Shown here one piece after another: positions 1 to 14,625 of a stretch of DNA of 64,000 bases (position 1 is the first letter of the stretch; each line of letters begins with the position of its first letter). The notes beneath the pieces are model-generated. The model was not told the origin of the DNA. It saw only the letters and a program-made list of their open reading frames with translations, and did not search any database. The position numbers and the translations under genes were made by a program. The stretch spans positions 1-64,000 of the forward strand of contig JAYMTA010000004.1 in the NCBI GenBank assembly GCA_036897625.1, in the 5' to 3' direction. This DNA comes from Pelargonium cotyledonis (Eukaryota > Streptophyta > Magnoliopsida > Geraniales > Geraniaceae).

Positions 1-3000
1 ACTCTGATTCTTATAACTTAGGAATTGACTGATTAGTAAGACTTATTAGGAGTTTGATTACCCTGTTTCTAGGAGATCTTAGAATCGGTGTCACTCTTGC
101 TCTCAAAGAAAGAAGAAAGAATTTTGAAATAAGAACAAAGGCAGGTTTGTCTTGGCTTTGAAAGGAACTGAGAAGCAGTGCGTCTTAATTCTAGTGATTA
201 GAAGACGAGATTGCTGTATTCCAAAACAAAAAAAGGGTCTTACTTCTTTGCTAACGTAAGAGATAAATACCTTTTTTTGATATTACAATATTATAATTTT
301 ATATAAGTGATTTCCACGCCTTCAACTTAAGGAAGCTTTACTATACAGCAATGGATGCTAGGGCCTAGTAAAAAAGGGTCTTTTTATACTAAGTTCTAAT
401 TTAATGAAGATCCTATAAATAAACTCAAGGTGCGGTAGTTGGCTAGTTAAACAGGAATTCTCTACGGCCGAGGGGGCTTTCTGTATTTCGTAAAAAAGGC
501 GTATCCTAAGGCTTTAAATATCCCGCTCGACGGGTTTTTCTTCGTCTCAGCTTAAGGAAGTTAACATCAACTCTATATTCACATTAATAGCTGGGATTTC
601 TTATATTTCGCACCTGTATTTAATCTCGAGATTAATGCAATTGTGCGAAAACAGGTCAGCTAACACGGATAAAAATGCAAGAATCTTTTAAGCTCTTGCA
701 CGGATAGTTTACAACACAAGATTAAGTCTGCAAACGGAGTTTCTTTTTTAGCTTACCTATAATCAAGATTTAGCTAAATTCCTTTGAGACAAGTGAGCCC
801 GTTCACCCTTTTGTTTACTAATAAATCTAACACTGTGTCCTACCACTTTTATTAATCATACTTAAACAAAGTTAATAAAGAAGTATGCCTGCGATCTTAG
901 TACATAGCATATAGCGAGTCCTACATTCAAGAGCCGTACTACCATCCGGTCTCCTCAGTCTTATAGTTTCAGTCTTGGTTTTACTGGTTGAAATCGGCTT
1001 AAGAAGCTGTTTTAAGGAATTTCGGAATTGTCAGTAAAGAACAGGTTTCACAACAAATGTGGATAATGAGGGTAACATTTCGTTTTCTTCATCGAGTATT
1101 TTCCTTAGATATTGACACTAGACTGGATTTCTCTAACTTTAGTTAAGTAAATCTAGTAAATAAAGTCTAGCTGATTAGTAGGCTCTACTTGAGAGGAGTC
1201 TCTAATCTTGGGAAAGTCTGTTTTACAAGTGAGATTTTCATTACTCAAGATTTTCTTACAAGAGAATAAAAGGAAAGTCTTAACAAAAGCTGAAAAGAAC
1301 CCTATTACAAAGCTTATCCGTACTTTGGTTACTAAAAAGGCGAAGTCATTACAAGACAGTAAATGAAACTCGACATATAAGTTAGACAAATGCACAAGCA
1401 AAGGAAACCTCTTTTACTAAAGTAAACCCAGATGAGAGACTCAACTCAATAACTTTAGGTCTATGCTGAGTCCGCGGAAAATCATAAATAATTATAGTAC
1501 TAGTAACCTTACTTTTGGTTTGTCGAACTTGGGAGGGATTCTGGATTTCTAAAGTAAGGACGCTTTTTGTGTGTCATAGCGATGACTTTTAGGGTTTGCG
1601 CATGTAATATTAATGATCCACTAGTTTGGTATTCGTCATAAATAATAGATAGGAAAGAAATTCTTAGATACAGAATTCTTTACACTTTGCAGGCTAACGG
1701 GATATACCTATAAGCTTGTTTGACCTATTACTAATGATAGCTCTATCAACCAGGCTCCCCTTTTTCACTATATAATTACACTTGAGTATTTACCAATATA
1801 AGGGGTTTTTTAGTAGTCAGCAAAAAGGCCTTAACTTAAAGTGAAAACAAGTAATAAATAGAAAGGGTTTCCTTTTATTAGTTAAAAAAAGAGGTATTTA
1901 TTAAAATCTAAAGAGTTAGCTTAGCTAATAGTGTAAAGGTAATTTGCTTCTTGTAGCTAAGAAATTTCTCGCTACCTGGCACCTGTAAAAAAATTGTAAA
2001 CGGGATCTCCTAACCGACCCTTTAAATAAAACCAAGAATACCCTCCCAGAAGCCTGAAGGATTCGGTAGTACTTTATAAACAAAATTTTACTTAAACTTT
2101 CCTGAACATTAGAGGTAGAGGGGTCCCTAATACTAATAGGAAATTTATTTACTTGTGAGAGGTGGATAAGCTAGGCTCAAGTTGTGTTATCTATACCTAG
2201 AGGAACTTCTATTCTAAAAATTGCTTAAATTAGTCAATTTTCGGATCCTTTTGTCTAGGCGTTGCTAGTCTTTTCTATGGGTTGAGCGCTGTACAGTGTT
2301 AAAAAGAAAATACATGGAGCCCCCTTGTTGTACTGGTAAGAACCTTCTAAACAGGGTTTTCCTCTTCATGCTCACAGTACCAGCATGCATATAAGAAGGC
2401 TTCCAACTAATATTATTTTACCCTGCTTTAGCTCGAGGAAAGTAGATTTCATATTTTACCTAACACTTGAAATTCTGGACTACCTATATGATATATACCA
2501 ACTGATGAAAGACGTTTGAAATGGGGTAGGTTAGGATTAGCTCAAGCCTTTTATATAGTTTCAACGAGCCACGCAAGCAGGACATTGTGCTTTATAAACT
2601 CCTAGAGTATAGTTCTTAAAATGTCGATTTTAGTGTAAAAAAGAGTAGTCTCAACACGGTTTATTTTAGTCAGGAATATACCTAAGTACCTCGCTTTTTT
2701 AGCTTTTTTGAAAGCTTTCGAGAATTTCTAGTAAATTACTAAGCTACCTCTAGCAAGCATCCCAATCGGTTGTAATATAAGACTGACTTAAAGAGGTTAT
2801 CTCTACTTTCTAGTATTTATGTTATTCCAAGATTCTGACACATAGAAAGAAAATTTCAAAGAGATATAAAGCTAATAGTTCAATAAAGGGCATGTGTGAT
2901 ATAGGGGCTGGATTAAAAAGAATCCCGTTATGCTAAACCCCGAGGGATAAACCATTGGAATAAGAGATTCTTGTAAAAAAGTCACAGGTTCAAGGAGCTC

Positions 3001-5270
3001 ACAAGAAGGAAGCAAACAGTTTAGTAATAATAAATTAAGTCTACCTTGATTGGAAGAATCAACTAAGATAGGGAAAGGGGTGAGACATAGAAAATCCGCT
3101 AAGTAATTACGCAACAGTAAACCCCCTCCACGGATCAAGTTCTCAGAACATTAGAACACAATCTATCCGGCTATTGTTTAGAGAGTAAAAGTCTAAAGTA
3201 CACTTATAAACTATGTCCTTTTATTGAGGGTCTTCTTCATCGAATCTTATTTAGTACAAGAAAGATCCTGTTTATTACTTTTTTTATATTGATTTGAGAA
3301 GCTATTATATAAGTAAAAATCCTAGAACCCCCGCATTTCTTAGGTGGGAGTAAAATGAAGCTTTATACGTACGTTGTTAGTCAATTAGATTTGTCTGGTT
3401 TGATGCTTGATTTGGACTTCCTACCCTCGAGTTTTTTGTCTCCAGTGAATCGTTAATCAAATAAAAAGGGCTTAGACGACCTAATCCGGGATAGACTTTA
3501 GTACAGAAAGCTTCTTTATCGATTTAAATTTATTCTAAATTCTATCATAATGGAAGAAAGTTTGTAAGATACATAGGCGATACTGAGATCTAATTTTACA
3601 TATTTAACTTATCAATAAACAGTATACTTGTTAAATTTGGACTAGAGTAGAACATAGATGTACTGTTAAAAATCTACCAGAGTAGAGCTTGAGATACTAA
3701 TTACATAAATTATATTAAAAGGGCAAAAACTCATTAGCTAGGCCTAAGACGGAGACCGCTTTTGATAATTTAGGATATGCAGATTGAGAACATAGTAAGA
3801 CAAATACAAGATTTCCAAGGACTACAAAGGCATTCTAGGGATAATTACTCATTTAAAAAAGATTAGGTTCAGTTTATAGGCATATCAAATCCTAACAAGC
3901 AAAACAAAAAAAGGGAGAGAACCCGGATACAGTAATGCATACCCAGGGTATAAAACAAATATTAAAATCTGATTAAGGAAGTATAGAAATATAAATATTT
4001 ATATAAGTCACCTGAAAACTTAGAACTCTCTACTTTAGCCTCGTTAGGTACCCTATTTTTTGTATCCTATCCTCGGGATCTCTTATTATATTTTTCTTAT
4101 GTTTTTCAGGATTAAATTACTGATGGGTAAAGAGCTTCTAGTGCTAGTAAGGGCCTTATATAGCTTTTTTTTTTCAAAGGATCTGTAAGACAAACTGGAA
4201 AACTCTAAGTGATGTCTTTGCAAACTAACCCATTAGGAGCCTTCCCTACTAGATTTGTTATATACGAGCTCTCCTGGAAAAGGATTCCGTAATAAACCAA
4301 CTGAAGAATGAAGCTGTGTTTCGCTTCGTAAACCAAGTCAAAACCTAATCGCTTATTTATAAAATGTTCTATTAAGCCCCTTTTTTGGGCTATAGCGCGA
4401 GCTAAGGTCCTGGCTAAATAACTAAAAAATAAAAAGTAGGAAAAGCTTAGCCAAGAAAGCTTCGTGAATTTGCTCACTTTCTTGAATGAGGCATAGTTTG
4501 AAAAATGCGTATCGATTATAGATTCTATTTTATTAGAGGTATATTCTCTGTAAGGGGTAGTCTTTCTAAAGAGGATAAATTAGTGGATATTATATACAGT
4601 GAATGCAAAAGCTTCCTTCTTTTGGTAATAATAGAATGACAAACATTAATGGAAGTTTTTGTCTAACCTAGAATAAGCTCGGTAATATCAAATTACAAGT
4701 CTAAGGAGGAAATACGCAAAATTTCTTTTTATACGTAACTGAATAAAGTCTCTTTACTTCAAAAGTTTTTTACAAATTACAGGGTTCAATCTAGATCCTA
4801 GGATAAAGAAAGTTGTCGTCTTCTAATACATTTAAATTACTCTAAGACTCCCTTCCCTATAGAAATAACTAGAAACTAATAAGATTAGACTTTACTTAAT
4901 TAATTAGAATAGAACAAGTATACCTGATAAACTCTATTACTATCTAATACTAATAACTAATAAACCCAAGAAATCCCATTAACCAATAGCTCCTGTTTCT
5001 ATAGTGTTCGTAAAGCAACTCCAGAATAGAAAGGGGAGAGTCCGTCAGGGGTAAGAAAGTTATAAACCCTAACAAGTAGGCAATTAGGACTAAAGGAATT
5101 GGAAGAGTTCTAAAGTAAGTGTAGAGGTGGGTTTTCTTCTCCTTTACGAGCTTAAGGGTTTTTAGTAATGAAGTCCAAGCGCAAGCTTGTCTGAACAAAG
5201 TGAGAAATGACTTAAATAGAAATATATTGAGATTTAGTTTGAATACTCTACCTATAGTAACCTCAATCTA
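1..5270. other. No gene recognised
   Basis: AT-rich DNA with only short chance-like frames (up to about 90 codons at 2872-3138 and 4205-4477, both minus strand) and scattered GG..TCC motif variants. No RNA gene is seen. Confidence 0.5.
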
Positions 5271-5274
5271 GTAA

Positions 5275-5333
5275 GTGTTGTCAGTTGGTAAAGCACTCCT
5301 TAGTTTGATCAGCATGTATGGGTTTGAACCGCG
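5275..5333 (+). pseudogene. tRNA-like relic
   Basis: TCAGTTGGTAAAGCAC is a good D-arm match and ATGGGTTTGAACCGCG a T-arm-like match at about the right spacing. No anticodon stem can be formed. Confidence 0.35.
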
Positions 5334-5820
5334 TTTCCTCTGGTATCCTTTTTTTTACTTATGTGCCGACCTAACTACGCAGGAAATCTTTAGGAAGTCT
5401 CTAAAAACTATGTTATGGAATTAGAAGGTATCTATATTATGTATGAAGTCTTTATTTACTGTGCACTACTATTCCACATTTGTTAATTTCAGCAGAAAAA
5501 ACGGACCTTGTGAGAAGAGAACCACTAATGCATATTTGTACAGTAAATATCCGGGGCGCTCCTTTAGTTTAGGAATATACAAAGATATCGAAGAAATTAT
5601 ATGTTTAGTTTTGTCTAGCATATCTATTTGCTATGACCAAGTATAAATTACTCATTTAGAAAGAATCGCTTAAGTTTGACTTGAGTAAGAACCCTTTAGC
5701 AAAGTCTGTAGTCAAGGTTAAGGTAAAGTACTAGGTTTCTTTGTTATATCTTGTAATTAAATTTACTTATACTACTACAAATTAAATGTAAGATTAACCT
5801 CATTTTGTAATATAGAATTT

Positions 5821-5868
5821 GACCAATGACCCAATTAGAGCCTTTTCCAACTGAGTTATCTGACCACT
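5821..5868 (-). pseudogene. tRNA-like fragment
   Basis: The minus strand reads AACTCAGTTGGAAAAGG (D-arm-like) followed by GGTCATTGGTCAAATTC (degraded T-arm-like). Weak evidence, and it may be chance. Confidence 0.22.
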
Positions 5869-5879
5869 TTTAGTTAGTT

Positions 5880-8800
5880 ATTGAAAGTCCTTATTTTTTT
5901 TAACTATGATAAGATTTCTCTTATACTGCTGTATTGTACCTTTCAGCGGGGCGTTACATATATAATTTAAGAATATCAGTAAAGTTGGGGTGCGGACTTT
6001 TACAATGATCATTATTTAGTCAAACAAGGCGTGATTAAAAATCAGGAAAAGGCATAAGTAATCTGTTTAAAAGGGAGCCTCCTGAGAGAGCCTAAACCCG
6101 GACCCTTACTTGTAGAGTATTTGCTAAGTTAGAGACATTGGAATATAAATGTAGATATTAAGATAAGAGTAGTAAGTCTCTACTAAGTATAAAATACTAG
6201 AGTAGAACCTGCCCCTTCCTGAAAACGAGGAGAGGCCCCCCTATACAAAAAGCCTTTCTGAGTCAATACTTCCTATACGGAAACTCTTTGTATTAGTTAC
6301 AGATACGGTACAATAACAGAGTCCCCTTTATTCTGTATTACTTCTAGATCCAGCAGAACTGAAGAGAGAGGATTTCCTTTAAACCGGAGCTCCTTTTGAT
6401 TGTCTTACTTAAGAAGCTTATTACCTCTTGTTTTAGTTGTTATTATGAGAGGGTACAAACACAAACCTTAATAAGTAGAAAGATAAGTGTTCTACCTGAC
6501 TATAGCAAAGTGCCAGATAGTGTATTGAGTATACTTACATACCTTAAAAACCCTTCTTAGTCATATTCCTAACTTTCTCTACAGCTAAACTTTTCTTATG
6601 AGCTTGTATCTTTCCTCTTCAAAACACCGGCAGCTATAATGTTACTAGGATTCTTATGGCTCCCATTACCTGTTTGAGATGTAGGGCTTCCTCTTGTAAT
6701 ACTAAAATGGGTCAGTAAAGTATTTCATTGAATGGGTGCTCCTTCTTAGTTCTATGTATGAGAATAAGATCTTATAAGACTAAGGTACATTTTTTGACTT
6801 CATAAGGAAGAAAAGTGCGGGTAGATTTGTTTATTTACTTGTTTACTTGACAATATTACAGGGTTCTTAATATCTTGACATACGAAAAAACAAACCTAAT
6901 TTCAATCGTTTAATGGCGCAATCTCTTAATCTTTTTTTATTATTTTTGTATTATACTGTGGTGGATTAAGCCGCTCGTTTATATAATATAGTAGAACGCG
7001 TTTGAATTCTGATAATGTTGATATACTCGAAGTTAGTACAAAAGTCTCGGTCTATAAATACATAATTTTGGCATAAGTTGGAAATCCAAATAAAACTTAA
7101 GTCCTATAGCCCCGGTAAGGTACCTGTTATAGCAATCAACAAAGCAAAGGAGTTCCCCCATCTACTAGCACTAAAATGAGCATCCCGTATCGCAGGAGTT
7201 ATCTAAGGAAAACTGCATCATATTCCTTATGAAAAAACCTTATTGCATATAAAAACTCTATCTATAAAATAAAAGCTTCTCTTGAAGCGGGTAACTCAAA
7301 TTCGTAGAGGTAGCTCAATAGCTGCAGAATAAAAAGAAACTAATTCACTGAGTTTACTAAATAAGGTCCACATTTGTAAATACCCGTGGTACTAGATACT
7401 ATAATAATTCAAAGTCAACCCAATCTTCTACAAGTATTCTAGTTAGCCGCCAGTCTGTTAATGACCTAACAAGGATCCTCGGAAACTTCTAAAGAAATAA
7501 CAGTTGAGATTTTCAGTCAAAACAAGGCAAGTAATATTAGGATTTTATACAAATAGATTACTTTCTTCAATAGGGAAACATAAGATATAAATGAAAGATT
7601 TGATTGTTTTGTAGAACCCCTTACTCGTTAGGATCCTTAGATTTTCCGTATTCTAGAGAAGTTTTAGTGTAGATCTAATATTTATACATTTTGACATCTT
7701 AATACCTACTAAAGTAAGCAGGTTTCTTTAAGCAAAGGCTAGCGTATACAACATAAAGCCAAAGAGCAAAAAGCTAGCACAGGAAGCCTAAATACAAGGC
7801 AAAACAATAGATTATTGAACTCTTTAACAAAGTCTTCGGTTTTTTTATAGAAGAGAGTGCTTGAAAAATAGCAGCTACTTTAGAGGCGTTTTCCTTTACA
7901 AATTACGTAAGAGCTACTCATTAAATACCCATTTTTTAATAAAGGGTCTCTCTTAAGAAAGGCTTGACTTCTCTCTCTAGTTTTGGCATTACTTCACAAG
8001 GAGGCTCTTATAGTAAAGAGTAGGAATCCTAAAATAAGTATTAAATTATGTTCTTCTTGGGATATTTTAAGATAGCGCTGTCTTGTTTTTCTTTACTTTT
8101 TTGTTACTAATGGTTTTAGATACTAATGAGAGAGTTTTTTTGGATTAGTAAGAGGCATTCCCTTATTAAGATCGATAAGAGAAGTTGGTAAAGTAAGCAG
8201 CTTGCTTTTTTAAGGCTAAGGTTTTCTTACTTTTGAAGTTTATAAATTTAGAATACTAAGCTGCCTCCAGTCGAATCGGGTTACTTTCTTAAATAAAATT
8301 ACCTTGTTTTTAATAACCTTTCTTACTTTTTACAGGATTTCCCTCTTTTTATTAGGATATTCTTATCAAAAAATTTAGAAACCTATTTATTCAATTTTAG
8401 GCATTTTCTTTTGAAAGTGTAGCTGCTAAACTAATAGAATATAGAGGAGTAGTACAAATAGGCAGGAACTTATTAAGAGTAAAACTAAAAAACAAAATCT
8501 GGGAAATCTGCCTCAAACTACTGGGGCTCCTCTTACAAAAAGGGGATTCCATGTATTTCTCTAGGCCGGGTTTACTTAAGTGAGTTCCTTTCTTTTTTGG
8601 GAGTATAACAAGTTTCCGGGAGGGTAGGAAAAAAGTTCCCAGTATTGGAGCGGGTCTCTTGAACCTGCAGTATTCTTTAGGAGTAAGGCCTTGTTTGAAG
8701 TTTTATAAAAGAAGCATTTAATTTTTCCTATTCAAGTTGTACCTACGCACGCTTTTTGGCAAGGAATTGGCAGTCTTACAGAATGTCAACACCAAAACAG

Positions 8801-11250
8801 AGTCCAAATAACAGATATTAGTAATGAAGCAAAAATACTGGAATCTTTCTCTTATCAAAGGGAGTGGGAGACTGCCTATAAGAAAGAACAATTAAGGAGT
8901 TCTACTTACAATGTGTGAATATAAGATGAGCTTACAAAAAAAAAATATCCTAGGTTGCTCTTTTTATATTGGCTTTAAAGTCTTTTTCTTTTATAATCTA
9001 TGTAAACATACATATACTCAGTTGATTAATTTTGGTTAGTCAAGATATTCTTTTATATTATATATAACACGGAGATATGATTATAAGTAATTAAAAACCT
9101 TTAACTGTAAGAGTATAGAAAACCCTCGTAAGTCTCTTTGCTTTTATATTAGCAATAAACCTTTCGGGCGGTTGCAGTAAGTTCTTCTTAGGTATAGGGT
9201 ATCCTTTCTGGAAAATAGTAACTAATCATTAAAAGCCTCTTGTTTATATGACTATCTCTTGTAACTAGTAGAATTAAGTTTTATCCTTCCATACCGGGTT
9301 TGCGTAGAAAAGGTTTATACATGAACTCCTTATTGATAAGTCACGGAGTCTTGCAGCGATAAACAGGGGGGTAATCTAGTTACTTTTTGAATTAGTACTT
9401 TTTTTCTACCTGGGGCTCTTTTGCATCTATTTTTGTATGTTTTTCAGCATTTCGATGCAAATTTCATTACCTTAAGAAAGTCAAAGATAACCGCCGACAG
9501 AATGGTAAAGAGCTACTTGCTTTAGGGATCCCTATCTACCGACTTTCCGAGTTTGACTCTTTAATTTGTAATAAGAATAAACCAGAAATAGAAAAATACG
9601 ACTGATTAATTTCACATCGAATACCGGATTATGAACCCGGTTTCAAAAAGTTCATCCTACAGTAAAACGGCTCAACAGCTTGAAACTAAATTTTTACTAT
9701 CCCATAAAACAACTATCTTAGCATAAACTGAACTGGTTTACCCCTGATTTTATAGAGCGCCTCTACTGGAAAAGAGAGAAGAAGATTTAATGGAGCCCGT
9801 TGTTGCGTATATCGGAGCCCCTGAGAAAAGCCACTTAGAAATTCTATGGGAACTATAAAGCCGCTATAAAACTAATAGCTTTGAGATTTATATAGCCTCA
9901 AATTAAGAGTTCGCATTTAAGAAGGCTTCTTAAGTAAAATCATGAGATATCTAATTTCCAGGTATACCTCTATTTGAACAAGGCAAGTTCTTACTTTTTC
10001 TTACTTTATTTTAGGGATATAAAATGAGTACTAAGGAGCAGCTAACGATAAGATAAGTAAAGAGGGGGGGCATATAATGGTGAAGCAGAGTAAACTGTAA
10101 CCTCAGTAACCTTCTAATTAAAGAATCCTTTTGAACTCCCTAATTCTCCCACTCTTAGCTGTGGTGAATTTCAAATCTATATGAATACAAGTTGACCAAG
10201 TAAACTCTTTGATATGATGCCCTAGTTTAAGAATTTGCTGGATGCTACTATTAAATAAAAGTACAAAACACTTAGATTAAGTAAGCGAAGTCATTTTCTT
10301 CTGTAGTGTGTTCAACAAAGTCTAAGGGATTCCTTTCTTGTAAACTTTTTATTACCTTAAATCTGAATAGCTTAAGTTGTGATACTAACTTCTGTCTGTA
10401 GAGAACGTACATGAAGAGGCACTTACTCCTGCAAGTAGAACTCCACCCTTTGATTAAGGACATAAAGTGATCCTAGGTTCAATTCCCGTGATACTCCGGG
10501 TTTTAATAAGAGCTCATTAGTGGTTACTTCACCTTATTCAAGCTTTTAATTTTAGGCAGTTTTCTTAATATAAGATTCACTTGATATATATATCTAATGT
10601 TTATGATATTATAATCAGTCTTAACTTATATGGGGTTCCTTTCTTCTAGTATAGTTTAATATACCCCTTGAATTCACTTAAATAAATAGAATGAATAGTT
10701 CTTAGTAAAGTACCCAAAACCAAACTAAAATCCTAGAGGTGTAATCCCATGATTATATCGAGAAAAGAGACAGGTAGCAAGAAAACTTTACTTTGATCTC
10801 TGCTTTCGATACTTGGGATTTCAGGAAAAGTTAGTTAGTGCGCTTTTAGAGGTTCTTGAGTAATGGAAATTTTCAGATCGATATAAAACGCTAGAGTCTT
10901 TTTCGTTGTAAGTTAATATCAGCGCTAAAAACTCTTTGCTTTTATTAAAGAAATTCGAGCATATCCGCAAAGGTAAAAATTACCATAGCAATTTCCTTAT
11001 ATAAACTAACAAATATAAGGAGTCTTTTAGTAGCTTCATAGCCTAACAGTGAGGGCAAGAAAGAAAATATAGGACAGAACCCAGTAACATTTATATAGTG
11101 GTTTCTAAGAAGTTAAAAATACATAATAGATCTTAAAAGCTACTTCCTTAAAATCAAACGAAGGTTAAAAGAGGACTCCTTGCAAAGTTAGAAACGCTGT
11201 ATTGCTTATATTATAAGAAGAAGATTACGAAGTAACAGCTGCTATTAAGT
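5880..11250. other. No gene recognised
   Basis: Only motif variants and weak tRNA-like scraps (for example GGTTCAATTCCCG near 10470 and ACCGGATTATGAACCCGGT near 9620) that do not fold as tRNAs. Confidence 0.45.
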
Positions 11251-11257
11251 TCTTAAG

Positions 11258-11318
11258 AGTGGGTCAATGGTTAGGTCGTCCTGTTTTTAACTATCCGAGC
11301 GTAGGTTCAAATGGCATT
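11258..11318 (+). pseudogene. tRNA-like relic
   Basis: GGGTCAATGGTTAGGTCG resembles a Glu/Asp-type D-arm. CCTGTTTTTAACTATCC lies in the anticodon region and GCGTAGGTTCAAATGGC forms the T-arm start. The 3' T-stem strand and acceptor are not complementary. Confidence 0.4.
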
Positions 11319-13444
11319 TATACTAATATTGGCCAATTATTTTAGATTATGGATTCCTTGGATTTAGGACTTAAAAGGTTATACATAAAGCTACTTTACT
11401 CCCGAAAGATAGTGAAAAGGAGGAAGGAAACCCTATAAGTATAAGTCTCTCTTACATTCATCCAGGTTACCCTTTTTGGACAAATACGGAGCAAACTTTT
11501 AATTATGCTTCTATTCTCTCTGGTATCCGAACCTCTAATATTAAAATCCTGATTCAGCCAGTATTCTATAGAAATCTACTACTTATAATCGATCCTTTCC
11601 CAGCCTCCCAACCCTAGAAAGTACTTTTGAATTAGTTACGCAGAACTCTTGCAAAAGAGTACGAGGATATTTCCCAGACACAAAGGTTGACTTTAGTCTA
11701 AGCATCCCAGGACTAAAAGGAATTGGATATTCTACCCGGATTTGCTTAGCTTCTTACTTGGTATTTAAAGTGGTAATACAAATCAGACTCGGTGAGACAC
11801 TGTTAGCCTGCCCTCGCTTATAGAAACCCTGTCTTTAGAAAAAGACTTCAAGGGTTTCTCTTATAATCTGGAATTAAAGATATAGTATTTACAGATAAGG
11901 CGGATAAGGACTCCTTTTTTTATAAAATCTTTTTATATTCAGAGTCTTACAAAGGACAAGAGATACTGCCTAAACATTTGGTAAAAGCCGCTAATTCAAA
12001 AAGCGTCTCATAACTAGTATAAAGAGCTGTCTAAAGCAAGATACTAAGATACAAAAATAAGACCCTTGTTACTGTAAAAACTCCAAAATCCTATTACTTC
12101 GTTGAATTACAAGCAGATAGTTATCCTTATGCTTATAACTTACTAGAGGATGTCAATCAGTCAAAAACAGACTTAGTCATGAATGAGAAAACCCGTTAGA
12201 AGAGACGAGACAATATCCGAGTATTTGTGTAGGTTTATAAATAGAGTCTAACTGAATGAAGTAAGGATATCAAAAAGCGTTTCTAATACGAAAATCATAT
12301 TCTATAAAATGAGTAATCTTTTACCGGAGTTAACTTTGAAAATAAGTTCAGTGCGGCCTCTGATGTATGTAAAACGACTAACCCTATAATAATTCTATCC
12401 CTACTTCTAAGACTCATAGTAAGCTATAAAGCTTCTAAAAATATAAGAGGACTCTCACTGGGTTTGAAATTAATCGGGGAAGTGGTTCGAATACTGTCAA
12501 ACCCCAGGCATCAAAAGAAGAAGAATGTTTTGTTCAAACGTCTGTTCTTCTTTGTATTGGAAGGATGCCATAAGCATAAACTCAGTGGCTGCTCCAGTAT
12601 CGAATAGCTAGAGAGGTTTACCGACATTAAGAGTAAGACCAGACAATACCTGCTGATTAGTCCAAGATTTAGATATCTAATATAAGTTTGCGATCTCAAT
12701 CTATCTTTGTATTCACATTTTAGTATCATATGCTTTTATAGGGCAAGCTTCTTCTATTACTGGACATGAAAATTTAGTTTAGTTGAAAATCATTAGAGCC
12801 TCTGCTATTCTTTTTTTTCCTAGGGTATTCTATACAAAAGCTCTAACTGCCACTTCTCAAATTCCTAGGGGACCCTTTTATCTTTTAGTAGAAGGCTCCT
12901 TTTTGGAAATGCACTTAGAATTAAGATAGGGTATCAAAAGTTCCAAATTTATAAAAAAAATCTTTATTAAACCCTTTATTTTTAAACCAGTTAACACTAA
13001 AATGCTACTGGATTTGAGACTGTTTGGAAGCTTACTAATTTAAAGAGGGGTATACTTTTCATGAAGTCTTGTCAAGAATAAGAGGATTCAAATCAAAAAA
13101 GTTCTAGTTAGGTACAACGTGGATCGAACGGATAAGAGTTGCCTAAGTAAACTTGTATTCCTTATAGAGTAAAAAATCGGCTCTATTGCACGAAAATTCG
13201 TTAATGTAGGACCTCCTTTTGGACCAAGTAAGACAGACCCCCCGCTTGAACCTAGGGCATGGCAGGTTTGATTTCAGTGCTCGATATTTCTAAGTCGGGA
13301 AGATTTTGAGTGTCTACCTGGCAAGTACCCTAGCTTTTTGCTACTAATTTGTAGAACGTAAAGAATACAGGGGATGAATACACTTTATAAAACTCAAAAA
13401 GTCAATTATCCAGTCATATAAGTAGTGAAGATCTAAAAGGTAAC

Positions 13445-13468
13445 TCTTTAAATCTTTAAATCTTTAAA
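13445..13468. repeat. Tandem repeat, 3 x 8 bp
   Basis: TCTTTAAA is repeated three times head-to-tail. Confidence 0.85.
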
Positions 13469-13913
13469 TGTCGAGTCTTTCCAGATTATCCATTGAAAAG
13501 TACTAAAGCGCCTTTATTATAGAGGGTATAGAAAAAGCTCCTTGCCGGCAAGTGGGGTTCCCCATCCTATATAAGTGTTGCAAATCTTGAATTTCTCTTC
13601 TTTTCTAGGTTCTGTGAAACGAGAAGTTTTTTACTTTAACCAAATATTTATAAAGGAACTCTTGCTATTAAGTGTTGAATTTAAACTACTGAATTCCTCA
13701 AAATCTCAACTGTATTTAAAGTACAAGTCTTTGACCAACTCTCTTTATTTTATTAGAAACCAACCCAGAGAGAGGTTCTGTTAGACAAGTTGGAGCTATA
13801 GTCTTTTTTTATAATATGGATATCTATTCCAAGTTACAAGAGGAAGGCCCTTAATACAGGTTATAAGGCAGTTATAGTCCTTGGGAATTCTAGTAACATT
13901 AAAGCAGGAGGTA

Positions 13914-13941
13914 TAGGTATGAAGACTAAGAAAGCAAGGCT
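13914..13941 (+). repeat. 28-bp repeat, inverted copy at 45537-45564
   Basis: TAGGTATGAAGACTAAGAAA followed by GCAAGGCT matches the reverse complement of 45537-45564 with one difference. The upstream AAAGC.GG is also shared. In both places the frame reads GMKTKK(A/T)RL. A chance match of this length is very unlikely. Confidence 0.7.
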
Positions 13942-14580
13942 GCAAGTTTAACGTTTTTCCTATTTATAAGGAGTCTTTTCCTTAGGTCTTAGCCTAGTTA
14001 AAAGGTATATAGCTAAGGGTTTTTATTCCAGATTCCTATTTTGATGAAAAGATCTTAAGAATTTAGAGGATTATTTTTAGGATATCCAAGCATGGAGAAC
14101 TCTTTCCACCTCCTTAAGCCCAAAGCGGGCCTAGCTTTTCTAACTTTCACTGTATCTAGGATTTATTCTCAGAAATATAATGGGTAAAGTGAACCTGTCG
14201 GGAAAAAGAGATAGAAAAGACTTCTTTTTTGAACTAGCAGCTTTCCTAAGAATATAGAAAGAGGGATACTTTTATGTTTTTCATGTAACAGTTCCAAGCC
14301 TGGTTTCTTTAGCTCTTAATTGAGTTGAAAATAAGAATATTATCAATTGTAGTTATTTCCTTTTCCTAAAATCCAGAAATCTAGAAGACTTGTATTAATA
14401 TAGATTTCTTGGCAGTCCTCTTGAGCTTGGTTAAGGTGGTACAGTTACATAAGCCTGCTACTTTTACATGTTACTATTAGAAGTCTAAATTTCTGTATAG
14501 AAGTCTATAATATGAGGACTAAATAAAAGCTTAGAGAAGCTTGGTTTCATAAAGCAGGCAATATTGAAAGGTCTTTGGTC

Positions 14581-14625
14581 TGTAGCGCTGGACTTGAGCC
14601 TTTGCACGCCAGGTGTGTGGGCGTT
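14581..14625 (-). pseudogene. tRNA-like fragment (T-arm)
   Basis: The minus strand reads GCGTGCAAAGGCTCAAGTCC, like the variable loop and T-arm of a tRNA. The 5' half is not recognisable. Confidence 0.22.

Noticed and set aside
1105-1413. Frame that becomes 103 codons if TAG is read through
   Set aside because: Frames of this length are expected several times by chance once one stop codon is ignored, so it does not support reassignment.
4205-5198. Two minus-strand frames of 90 and 82 codons with hydrophobic stretches
   Set aside because: Composition is that of random AT-rich DNA, no membrane-protein family is recognised and lengths are within chance.
9600-9670. Possible tRNA around ACCGGATTATGAACCCGGT
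   Set aside because: The central inverted repeat pairs, but D-arm, T-stem and acceptor do not.
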